Assembly: GCA_003221295.1 (NCBI GenBank)
Contig: QHRA01000056.1
Span: 1 to 34,485, forward strand
Length of the DNA: 34,485 bases
Direction of reading: 5' to 3'
DNA from: Verrucomicrobiota bacterium
GTDB taxonomy: Bacteria; Verrucomicrobiota; Verrucomicrobiia; Chthoniobacterales; UBA10450
The translations under genes and the position numbers were made by a program. Below, piece by piece: positions 22,883 through 31,500 of the stretch. Position 1 is the first letter of the stretch; each line of letters begins with the position of its first letter. The notes under the pieces are model-generated. The model had not been told where the DNA came from. It saw nothing but the letters and a program-made list of their open reading frames with translations, and did no database searches.

Positions 22883-24094
22883 GCCGCGTCGCGTGCCAGT
22901 CGAATCCCTGTGAATTGCCAGCGTTTTTCGGGTTGGAAAAAATTCCGGTAGGTGACGCGGATATGTGATTGCGAAGTTGCGCAGGAGCCGCCGCGCAAGA
23001 CATATTGATTGCACATGAACTTGCCGTTGTATTCCCCGAGCGCACCGGGCGCGGCGCGGTAACCCGGAAAGGGCGAGTAGGAGCTGCGCGTCCACTCCCA
23101 GACGTCGCCAAAGATTTGCATCAGCCCCGCCGGTTCCCTGGCGGGCGCGGGATGAAAACGCTCCGATTCGACAAAGTTGCCCTCGATCGTCTCAATAGCT
23201 CACGTGTGTGACTGGCTCGTTTTCGTCGACCGGGCGAAAACCGGAAAGAGTGAAATGCCACCACGCGCCATCTCGTTTTTCCCAATAGAGCGGTGCTTCC
23301 CAACGTTGCTCGTTTACCGTCATCCAACCAAGCGACAACCAGAATTCCGGTCGCTGATATCCATCGGCTTCGATGAAGCGCTGATATTCGCCGCAAGTAA
23401 CTGGGCGCGAGCCGAGGGAAAATTTCGGAACGAGGGCGCGATGCCGTGGTTCTTCATTGTCGTAGGAAAAATCGCGACCGTCATGGCCGATGGTTGCAAT
23501 CGTTTCCTCGAAATCGACAAATGTCATCGGTGGAAGCGGTTCAGCTTTTTCCTCGGCGCGTTTTCGAAAAATCGGATGCAACGGATTTTGCGCGAAGACA
23601 TGCTTGATATCAGTAACGAGCAATTCCTGATGTTGCTGTTCGTGATGACTGCCGAGCGTGATGATCGGTTCAACTTCGTCCAGCAATTCCTCCGAAGCGG
23701 AAGCGACGAGATCTTCAATCTGCCGATCAACGCCTTCGCGGTAGCGGAATGATTCCGCCACCGTTGGCCGCGAGATCAAACCCCGCAGATCGCGCCGATG
23801 CATCGTGCCGGCGGCGTTGTAATAGGAATTAAACAGAAATGCATATTCCGGGATCGCTGGCGCGTATCCGGGGACAAATTTCTTGAGCACGAAGGTCTCG
23901 AAAAACCAGGTCGTGTGCGCGAGATGCCATTTCGTCGGGCTAACGTCGGGCATTGATTGCACGACACAGTCTTCCGCTTCAAGGTCGCGCGTCAGCAGTT
24001 TCGAAAAATCGCGGACATCGCGAAAACGCGCGCACAGCGATTCTGCCCTTGATATTGCCCGGGACGAAACGGGCCTTTCTCCAATCGCCGGCAT
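22879..24094 (-). pseudogene. egtB: Ergothioneine sulfoxide synthase EgtB, frameshifted by an internal deletion
   Basis: The 5' part (24094-23192, 300 codons) holds the DinB-like domain with SPTKWHLAHTTWFFETF (His 60) and SHHEQQHQELLVTDIKH (HxxxHxE, His 151/155: the iron ligands), followed by the start of the FGE-sulfatase domain, and stops just after EPVTHVSY. The 3' part continues in another frame: [20 protein letters not shown], then [20 protein letters not shown] and [19 protein letters not shown], ending at 22879 in an ATGA overlap with egtD. Homologues have about 24 extra residues at the junction (the [21 protein letters not shown]-type helix). About 70-75 nt therefore seem to be lost near 23190, out of frame. 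The enzyme couples hercynine and a thiol in an oxygen-dependent reaction; as sequenced it cannot be complete. Confidence 0.85.
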
Positions 24095-24097
24095 GTT

Positions 24098-24505
24098 TCA
24101 GGTCTCGTCCGCCTCGTGTTCTTCGAGGCGCGCCTCCAGCATTTGATCGTGCGCGGCCTCTTCCAAACCGTCGGTGACCAATGATTGCCCGAGCGTCTCA
24201 TCGTCCTCATCAAAACCCGGGCGCGGAGCGCGATGTCCGGGTGATTCGGGAACAATCTCATGCTCGTCCTCGGAAACTTCGACTCCGCCACCGACTTCCT
24301 CCGGCGCGCCGGCCTGCGGAATTCCCATCAACTCCCGGCGAGCCTGTTCCCAATCGCTATCGGTAAAATCATCGGGATCACGTTCGTCGATCAACGCGAT
24401 CTCGCGCGCACGCCGCTCAATCAACTCCGGTGTGGGTGCGCCGACGCCATCGCCGTGTACGGAAATTTTTCCGAAGCCGGGTTGTAAGTTTTCATTCATA
24501 TACAT
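24098..24505 (-). CDS. Small acidic protein heading the egt operon (DUF2934-like)
   Basis: About 135 residues, strongly acidic. The only family-like part is PTPELIERRAREIALIDERD followed by PDDFTDSDWEQARRELMG (about 24-62), which resembles the helical DUF2934 pattern (RRAxEI...DW..AxxEL). The rest is low-complexity, Glu/Asp-rich, with no membrane segment. It ends 3 nt before the egtB start, so it is probably the first gene of the ergothioneine transcript. Start could be ATG 24505 or ATG 24499. Role unknown; abundant small acidic proteins of this type are sometimes stress-related, which is only a guess. Confidence 0.65.
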   Translation of the reverse strand: MYMNENLQPGFGKISVHGDGVGAPTPELIERRAREIALIDERDPDDFTDSDWEQARRELMGIPQAGAPEEVGGGVEVSEDEHEIVPESPGHRAPRPGFDEDDETLGQSLVTDGLEEAAHDQMLEARLEEHEADET

Positions 24506-24604
24506 ACATGAATCGGATTACAGCGAACGATTGTGCGCACGAGGGGAGTTGTCGAGCCATCAATTCGCATCGCGGCAAAATAAGCCTGTCAGCATAATGT
24601 GCCA

Positions 24605-25486
24605 ATGATTCCGTTGCGTGACGAAATTTTTATTCGCGAGAACGGCGAGCGGGTCGCGTTCAGCGAATATGGCGATACAAGTGGAGAGCCGGTCATGTTT
24701 TGTCATGGTTGGCCAAGCTCGCGTTTGATGGCGCAGTTTACCCACGACGCCGCCCGCGAATTGGGAGTGCGAATTATTTCGCCGGACCGGCCGGGAATTG
24801 CCGATTCGAGTTTTGTGGCCCAGCGCAAATTGCTCGATTGGGCGCCGCTTGTTTCTGAGCTAGCGGATTTTTTGAAACTGGAAAAATTTCGCGTGCTCGG
24901 TATCTCAGGCGGCGCGCCCTACGCTTATGCCTTGGCCTGGGCAATGCCGGAGCGTGTCCGTGTCGTTGCGGTCGTGAGTGGCGCACCCAACATTGCCGGA
25001 CTGAGCGATCACAGTGGACTGCTCGCGCTCTATCGATGGTTGATGTTTGCCGACCAAAGATTTCCAGCTCCTCTCTGTCGCCTCGGATTTCGACTGGCGC
25101 GGCCACTTCTTTCGCTGCGGCCTCCGCGGCGCAGCCGCTCCTGGCTCTTGAGATTTCTCCAACCATGCGATGCCGAGTCGCTGCGTGACGAACTGGCTTT
25201 TGAAGCTTGTTTCGAGAGTCAACGCCGCGCTTGGAAAGCGTCTGCCGAAGGCGTATTGGCGGATGCGCAATTGTTTGCACAACCGTGGGGATTTTCCTTC
25301 AACGAATTGCGAGTGCCGGTTCGCATGTGGCACGGCGATTTCGATCGAAGCTTTTCCGTTGGAGTGGCGCGAGAAATGGCCAAGAAAATTCCGAATTGCA
25401 ATTTGCGCGTCATCGAAAGGGCTGGTCATTATTCGGTGCCCATTCGTCATATTCGCGAAATCCTGGCCGATTTGATCGCCGTTTGA
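24605..25486 (+). CDS. Alpha/beta-hydrolase fold protein
   Basis: About 293 residues with a complete hydrolase triad: oxyanion-hole HGWPSSR near residue 36, nucleophile Ser in LGISGGAPYAYALAWAMPER (GxSxG) at about 100, Asp in MWHGDFDRSF and His in ERAGHYSVPIRH close to the C-terminus. Homologous enzymes hydrolyse esters, epoxides, haloalkanes or act as peroxidases, and the substrate cannot be read from the sequence. It is transcribed away from the egt operon, sharing a ~100-bp divergent promoter region. ATG 24605 is preferred; GTG 24599 is in frame two codons earlier. Hairpins at 25495-25550 follow the stop. Confidence 0.85.
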   Translation: MIPLRDEIFIRENGERVAFSEYGDTSGEPVMFCHGWPSSRLMAQFTHDAARELGVRIISPDRPGIADSSFVAQRKLLDWAPLVSELADFLKLEKFRVLGISGGAPYAYALAWAMPERVRVVAVVSGAPNIAGLSDHSGLLALYRWLMFADQRFPAPLCRLGFRLARPLLSLRPPRRSRSWLLRFLQPCDAESLRDELAFEACFESQRRAWKASAEGVLADAQLFAQPWGFSFNELRVPVRMWHGDFDRSFSVGVAREMAKKIPNCNLRVIERAGHYSVPIRHIREILADLIAV

Positions 25487-25494
25487 GGACCAAG

Positions 25495-25550
25495 GAGCGG
25501 CGGCTTCCCAGCTGCCGACTTAGACAAACGGCGGTCTGGAAACCGCCGTT
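25495..25550. repeat. Tandem hairpins after the hydrolase gene
   Basis: Two stem-loops: a shorter one (CGGC...GCCG, 25498-25517) and a strong one, AACGGCGGT (25527-25535) with ACCGCCGTT (25542-25550). The strong stem is followed by CTTGAAACTTT, so it may act as the terminator of the hydrolase gene. The double-hairpin layout also fits a REP-like repeat. Confidence 0.6.
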
Positions 25551-25577
25551 CTTGAAACTTTAAGGTAACTTCACGGG

Positions 25578-25613
25578 GGTCCTTAACTTCGCTTCGCTCC
25601 GTTCAGGATGACC
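25578..25613. repeat. Imperfect palindrome related to the GTCATCC family
   Basis: GGTCCTTAA and GGATGACC bracket a CTTCGCTTCGCTCCG core (an imperfect inverted repeat). It resembles the GTCATCCCGAG palindromes at 14620 and 18133 and lies directly beside the other repeat elements in this gene-free stretch. Confidence 0.45.
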
Positions 25614-25618
25614 GAGAG

Positions 25619-25681
25619 TTGTGGGGAGGCATTCCTGCCTGCCGCTTTCTAACCCGGCAAGCGAGAGCGCTTGCCCCACAA
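25619..25681. repeat. 63-bp double-hairpin element, copy 2
   Basis: Bounded by TTGTGGGG and CCCCACAA, with internal hairpins around AGGCATTCCTGCCT and AAGCGAGAGCGCTT. Inverted relative to copy 1 at 19570-19633. Where copy 1 has A-T in the terminal stem, this copy has G-C: a compensatory change that keeps the pairing. Confidence 0.8.
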
Positions 25682-25753
25682 TTGCGGTGGGGGCGGAAAG
25701 GCTGGTAACAAAAATTCCGTGCCGCCCGGCACAACTCACGCTACGAATTTCGC

Positions 25754-26860
25754 GTGGAAGATTTCACTGCCGGCACCATCAGCAGCCAGCCCACTCGAAA
25801 ACAATTGACTCTCGGAGGCGAATGGGATGCGCGCGTGCACAAGCTGGTGAGCGACTTCGGGGCCGAGTATTCGCCGGAGCTGATCGAGGAGATGATTGTG
25901 GCCGCGTTAAGAATGGCGCGTGAGAAAATGAGCGTCGCCGATCTCAAACTGATTTCGCGCTCGATGAAAGAAATGCGTTACGCCGCGAAAATCTTCGCCG
26001 GTTATCAGGCGTTCCGAAAAGTTGGCATCTTTGGTTCCGCACGCGCCGCGCAGGATTCGCCAGAAGCCAAAGTGGCGGAGGAATTCGGACGCCAAATGGT
26101 CGCGCACGATTTCATGATCATTACCGGTGGCGGCGACGGAATCATGGGTGCAGTTCAACGGGGAGCGGGGCGCGACATGAGCTTCGGCCTAAACATTCGG
26201 TTGCCGTTCGAGCAGCGCGCCAACGAAACCATTGATGGCGACAAGAAGCTCATCAACTTCAATTACTTTTTTACCCGCAAACTTAATTTCGTTAAGGAAA
26301 CTCATGCAGCCGCGCTTTTTCCCGGTGGTTTCGGCACGCTCGACGAATCATTCGAAGTTCTTACTCTGATGCAGACCGGCAAAGCCCGGATCATTCCGGT
26401 GGTCTTACTCGACAAACCGGGCGGCGATTATTGGGAGACGTGGATGAAATTTCTGACCCAGCATCTTTATAAGATCGGTTTCATCTCGGAGGACGATTTT
26501 TACTTTTTCAAAATCATCCATGACGTGGAAGCGGCGGTGAAAGAGATCACCGGCTTTTATCGCATTTATCATTCGGCACGATGGGTAGGGGAGAAGCTTG
26601 TTATCCGGATCGGGCACTCGCTCACCGCCTCGGCTGTCGCCACGTTAAACGACAAATTTGCAGATGTTTTGCAACGCGGCTCGATTGTACAAAGCAAGGC
26701 GTTACCTCAGGAAAAAAACGAGCCCGAGATTCGCACTTTGCCGCGGCTCGTTCTTACTCCGCATCGCCGCAGCTTCGGGCGTTTCCGGCAATTGATCGAT
26801 GCGATCAATCGCGCCGAATGTACGCGATCGTTGGAGGGAAGCGCTCTGTCGCGTCCGTAA
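25754..26860 (+). CDS. LOG-family (Rossmann-fold) protein
   Basis: 368 residues. The central domain has the LOG signature: GIFGSARAAQDS, MIITGGGDGIMGAVQRGAG (about 121-139), then FTRKLNFVKET (173-183) and PGGFGTLDE (190-198, the PGGxGTxxE motif). LOG-type enzymes release free cytokinin-like bases or hydrolyse nucleoside 5'-monophosphates in the cytosol. This long form has an N-terminal helical extension and a C-terminal region of about 120 residues that are typical of a bacterial subgroup with unverified substrate. GTG 25754 is the start; an in-frame start nearer the Rossmann core is less likely because the N-terminal helices look conserved. Confidence 0.85.
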   Translation: MEDFTAGTISSQPTRKQLTLGGEWDARVHKLVSDFGAEYSPELIEEMIVAALRMAREKMSVADLKLISRSMKEMRYAAKIFAGYQAFRKVGIFGSARAAQDSPEAKVAEEFGRQMVAHDFMIITGGGDGIMGAVQRGAGRDMSFGLNIRLPFEQRANETIDGDKKLINFNYFFTRKLNFVKETHAAALFPGGFGTLDESFEVLTLMQTGKARIIPVVLLDKPGGDYWETWMKFLTQHLYKIGFISEDDFYFFKIIHDVEAAVKEITGFYRIYHSARWVGEKLVIRIGHSLTASAVATLNDKFADVLQRGSIVQSKALPQEKNEPEIRTLPRLVLTPHRRSFGRFRQLIDAINRAECTRSLEGSALSRP

Positions 26861-26900
26861 AATTTGGGACGCGACAGCGCATTTTCCTCCAGGCGCCTGG

Positions 26901-28061
26901 CTAATTCCTGATGTAATCGCGCGCCCGTGGCGCTGGCGCTGGCACGGCAGACTGATCCCGATGCGGCGCTACTACTTCGGTATCGACCTGGAGCTTGTGA
27001 TGCATCATGCGATCGAAACAGAATTGTTCGCGTGCGAGTTGCAAACCGTTGCGCGCGCAGTTAGCGGCCAGCTCTCGATTTTGAAGCAGTTCCAGAATCG
27101 CTGACGCCATTTCTTCCTGCGCCCCGGATGATACGATCAGGCCATGCTTGCCATGGTGGATGACTTCGTCCACATCGCCAACGCGCGTCGCCACAACCGG
27201 GCGGCCGCTGGCCAGCGCTTCGCGCAACACAATTGGCGAAGCTTCCGTGCGCAGCGATGCAATTACCACCAGATCACAGGCCGCTAAAATGTCGGGAATG
27301 TCCCAGCGATACCCGAGCATCAGAATACGATGTTGGAGCCCATAACGCTCGATCGCTTCATGCACCCGAATGCCAAGTTTACGGGATCCCGTTCCCTCGC
27401 CGACAAAGATGAAACGTGCGTCAGGCATTTGCTGCAATACCAGTCGCGCCGCTTCCACCAAAATCAGTTGCCCTTTGTCCGGGCGAATCATTCCCACATT
27501 GACGATCAGCGGCACATTCGCCGGAATCCCGAGCTCAGTGCGGAACTTTGTCTTGTCCCGATTTGGATGGAAACGCGAGAGATCAACCGCCGAGCCGATT
27601 ACTTCGATTTTTTCCGGAGCAATTCCGTTATCAGCGACGAGTTGCCGCTTGATCACCGGTGCATCAGCGATAATGCGGGAGCACCCGTAACGATAAACGA
27701 ATGCGCGGTTCGCGCCTCCGATCGCATCGGTAATGCAACGCGCCCGGGTGAGGGGAATACCCGACCAATACAGCGGCAGAGCGAGCCAATGATCTTTCGA
27801 GCTGAAACTTTTTATCAGGTCGATCCGATGCTTCCGGCAAAAGCGCCAGAGGCGAAATGAAACCAGCGGGTCGATCCGTTTAGTCAATGCAAAAGGGACA
27901 AGGCGGGTGCCGATTTCGCGCGCCTTCGCGAAAACTTCACCCTCGGGATGACAACCGAACCAGGCCTCGTAGCCATGAGCATTCAGCCAGTTCACTTCGA
28001 GACAGGTCCGGTATTCTTGTCCGCCCCAGCTCCGGCTGCTTTCCAGAAAAAGAAATTTCAC
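26901..28061 (-). CDS. GT4-family glycosyltransferase
   Basis: 386 residues with the GT-B fold. The N-terminus MKFLFLESSRSWGGQEYRTC (GTG start) holds the Gly-rich acceptor loop. The C-terminal half has IVNVGMIRPDKGQLILVEAA, FIFVGEGTGSRK and the donor-binding EASPIVLREALASGRPVVAT, the E-x7-E motif of retaining GT4 enzymes (UDP- or GDP-sugar to lipid or glycan). There is no membrane helix. It overlaps the acyl carrier gene by 4 nt (GTGA), implying coupled translation, which is unusual: the pair suggests assembly of a glycosylated acyl product or lipid-linked glycan. Acceptor unknown. Confidence 0.85.
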   Translation of the reverse strand: MKFLFLESSRSWGGQEYRTCLEVNWLNAHGYEAWFGCHPEGEVFAKAREIGTRLVPFALTKRIDPLVSFRLWRFCRKHRIDLIKSFSSKDHWLALPLYWSGIPLTRARCITDAIGGANRAFVYRYGCSRIIADAPVIKRQLVADNGIAPEKIEVIGSAVDLSRFHPNRDKTKFRTELGIPANVPLIVNVGMIRPDKGQLILVEAARLVLQQMPDARFIFVGEGTGSRKLGIRVHEAIERYGLQHRILMLGYRWDIPDILAACDLVVIASLRTEASPIVLREALASGRPVVATRVGDVDEVIHHGKHGLIVSSGAQEEMASAILELLQNRELAANCARNGLQLAREQFCFDRMMHHKLQVDTEVVAPHRDQSAVPAPAPRARDYIRN

Positions 28062-28345
28062 GAGGATGTCTGAGACTGCGCCGATTCGCCGCGTTTTTCG
28101 AGAATATAATCGTGGATCGTGTTCACGCTGCGGAGCACTTTGGTTGCAATTTCAGAATTAGGCACGCTTACGCCGAAGTTTTTTTCCAAGCCCACGGCGA
28201 GCTCGAGCGCATCGATCGAATCAAGACCGATCCCGTTGGGCCCAAATAGTGGCGCATCATCTGGGATCTGATCGGCCGTAATTTGGAGCATCAGGTTCTT
28301 CACCATCATGTCTTTGATCCGGGAACGTAGGTCGGCATCGGACAT
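28058..28345 (-). CDS. Acyl carrier protein
   Basis: 95 residues, a four-helix carrier with the phosphopantetheine site GLDSIDALEL (Ser 43), a long first helix (LRSRIKDMMVKNLML) and the acidic PDDAPLFGPNGIGLDS approach loop. It is more divergent than the primary fatty-acid AcpP (DSLDxVE), so it is probably a dedicated carrier for a secondary acyl group. The stop overlaps the start of the GT4 gene, and the promoter region is shared divergently with the beta-propeller gene. A cognate acyltransferase is not in the window. Confidence 0.88.
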   Translation of the reverse strand: MSDADLRSRIKDMMVKNLMLQITADQIPDDAPLFGPNGIGLDSIDALELAVGLEKNFGVSVPNSEIATKVLRSVNTIHDYILEKRGESAQSQTSS

Positions 28346-28513
28346 AGCAAAAGCGCCGCGATATTCCCGTAAATGACGGGGAAGTCAACCGCAGCGATTC
28401 CTCACTGGGAGGAGCGGCTACGCCCGCAGGCCGCATTGCAGACGCGCGAAGGAGGCCAAAGTCGCCCGTCTTCTTGCGCTCACAGGCGGCGCGGCAGAGG
28501 ATTCGCCTCTTAT

Positions 28514-31500
28514 ATGCCAGCTCTACGATTTTTTGTTTGTCGTCTGACGATATTGCTCGTCGCCATTGCACCTTGCGCGCTCTCCGCCAACGCGGGTTTT
28601 GATGGCGCCCTGCGATGGCGCAACGTCGGACCGTTCCGCGGCGGTCGGACTCGTGCAATCGCCGGCGTTCCCTCCCAGCCAAATGTTTTTTACATGGCGC
28701 AGGTCAATGGCGGCGTCTTCAAAACGATCGATTATGGGCGAACATGGCAGCCTATTTTTGACGATCAGCCGACCGGTTCGGTCGGCGCTATCGCAGTGTC
28801 GATTTCCAATCCGGAGATCGTTTATGTGGGCAGCGGCGAAGGGCTGCATCGGCCGGATCTATCGATCGGTGATGGCATTTACAAATCGACTGACGCGGGA
28901 AAAACCTGGACGCATTTGGGATTGCGCGATGGACAACAGGTGGCGCAGCTCGCGGTCGATCCTCGAAATCCGGATCGATTTTTCGTTGCGGTCGCCGGTC
29001 ATCCTTACGGCCCCAATGAAGAGCGGGGAATTTTCCGCTCGCTCGATGGCGGTCAGACGTTCGAAAAAGTTCTCTACCGCGACGAAAATACCGGAGGCGG
29101 TGATGTCCAGATCGATCCGACCAATTCGGATGTCGTGTATGCGACCCTTTGGGAATCGCGAGAAGGACCCTGGGAAAATAGCACCTGGAACGGCACTAAT
29201 GGCGGCATCTTCAAATCAACCGACGGCGGCAAAACCTGGAACCAACTACGGCAGGGCCTTCCCGAGAAAATTGTCCAGGCCAACCTCGCGGTCGCGCCAA
29301 GTTCGCCGAAGACATTGCTCGCTACTGTTAAGACCTTAGTTGCCTCGAACATTTTTCGATCGGAAGATGGGGGCGAATCCTGGGTTAGCACGACGGATGA
29401 TTTGCGACCCTCGGCCGGTATCGGCGGCGGCGAGCTACCGGTCGTGCGGTTCGATCCGAAGAATCCTGCGATCGTTTATTCGGCCAGCGTTGTTTGTTGG
29501 AAGTCGATAGACGGCGGCAAAACATGGGAAGGCTGGCGCGGCGCGCCCGGCGGCGACGATTACCAGAACATTTGGATCAATCCGGACAATTCGAACATCA
29601 TTCTGCTCGGCAGCGATCAGGGGGCGATTATCACGGTTAATGGCGGCCAAAGCTGGAGCTCATGGTATAACCAGCCCACCGCCCAACTTTACCATGTCAG
29701 CGCGGACAATGCCTTTCCCTACCGATTATACAGCGGCCAACAAGAGAGCGGTTCGGTCGGAATCGCCAGCCGCGGCAATGATGGCGCAATCACCTTTCGT
29801 GATTGGCACCCGGTGGCGGCGGAGGAATATGGCTATGTCGTCGCCGATCCGCTCGATCCCGATGTGATCTATGGCGGCAAGCTGACGCGCTACGATCGAT
29901 GCACTGGTCAGGCCCAGGGGATTCTTCCAGTGCCATTGCGTTCTCCCGATTTTCGAATGCTGCGCACCCAGCCGGTGGTCTTTTCTCCGGTCGATCCGCA
30001 TCTGCTTTTCTTTTCCGGCAACACGCTTTGGCAGACACGGGATGGTGGACGGAATTGGCAACAGATTAGCCCTGACCTGACACGCAAGACTTACGAGCTG
30101 CCGGCGAGTATTGGAAAATATCGCGCCGATCCATCGGCTGTGGCGAAGCAACGCGGTGTGATCTATACCGTCGCGCCCTCGCCCCTGGATGTGAATCGCA
30201 TTTGGTGCGGAACAGATGATGGCTTGATCTACCTAACGACAAATGGGGGAAAGACCTGGAATGATGTGACGCCGCCCGCGATTTCGGCGTGGCAGAAAAT
30301 ATCGATCATCGACGCGGGTCACTTCGACGCCAATACTGCTTACGCAGCGATTAACACGCTCCGGCTCGATGATGTGCGGCCGCATATTTATCGGACCCAT
30401 GATGGCGGCAAGACATGGACGGAAATCGTGCGCGGAATGGCCGATGGTCAGACGGTGAACGTTGTCCGGGAAGATACCCAGCGAAAGGGATTGCTGTTCG
30501 CGGGAACGGAACGCGCCGTCTACGTTTCGTTAGATGACGGCGATAACTGGGAACCGTTGCGGCTTAACATGCCGGCCACATCCGTTCGTGATTTGATTAT
30601 TAAGGACAACGATCTCGCCGTCGCTACCCACGGACGCGGCTTTTGGATCCTGGATAACATCGCGCCGCTCCGCCAGTGGAAAAAGGAACAACACGACACC
30701 GTTTTGTTCAAACCACAGACCGGGCTTCGGATTCGCTGGAGCCTTAACACGGACACGCCGCTTCCGCCGGATGAACCTGCGGGCGAGAATCCGCCCGACG
30801 GCGCGATGATCGATTATTTCCTGGCGGAAGATTCGCCGGTCACGCTTGAGATCAAAGATAACAAAGGAAATCTGGTGCGGCGTTACTCGAGTGCCGACCT
30901 GCCGGTGCTGCCGGATGCAAAAAAGCTGAAAATCCCTCGCTACTGGATCCGTCCGCCGCAGTCACTTTCAAGCCAGCGCGGGCTGCATCGATTTCTTTGG
31001 GACATGCATTACACACCACTCCCGGGCATTGAACCGGAGTATCCAATGTCTGCGATTAATCGCAATACGGCGCCGTCGCCGACTTCGCTGTGGGTCGTGC
31101 CCGGACAATACGGCATTGTCCTGACCGCCGGCAGCAAGAGCTTCACACAACCGTTGACTGTCAAAATGGATCCACGGGTGAAAATGTCGCAGGCTGCACT
31201 TGAGCAGCAGCTCACTTTGTCGCAGCAACTCTGCGACGTGCGGCGCGATCTCGAGCCAATCGGAAAAATCTTTGATTCGTTAGTCGAGCAGATGACGAGA
31301 TTAAGGGATCAGTCGCTACCGAAAAAGGTCGAGGAAAAATTGAACGCGCTGAACAGCAAGTTAATGGAACTGGGACCTCCAAACGCCCGACCGGATGCGA
31401 CTCCTTCTCTGCACGCTCTGGATTCGGCCAAAGATCTATTCGCACAAATTCAAGGAGTCGACGCCGCGCCCACCGATCGCGTCAAAGCAGCGGTAAACGA

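Noticed and set aside
22883-23095. 71-residue N-terminal extension of EgtD
   Set aside because: This stretch overlaps egtB coding sequence in another frame and does not resemble EgtD proteins.
24506-24604. Sigma-70 promoter between the egt operon and the hydrolase
   Set aside because: Several partial -35/-10 hexamers are visible but none has acceptable spacing on either strand.
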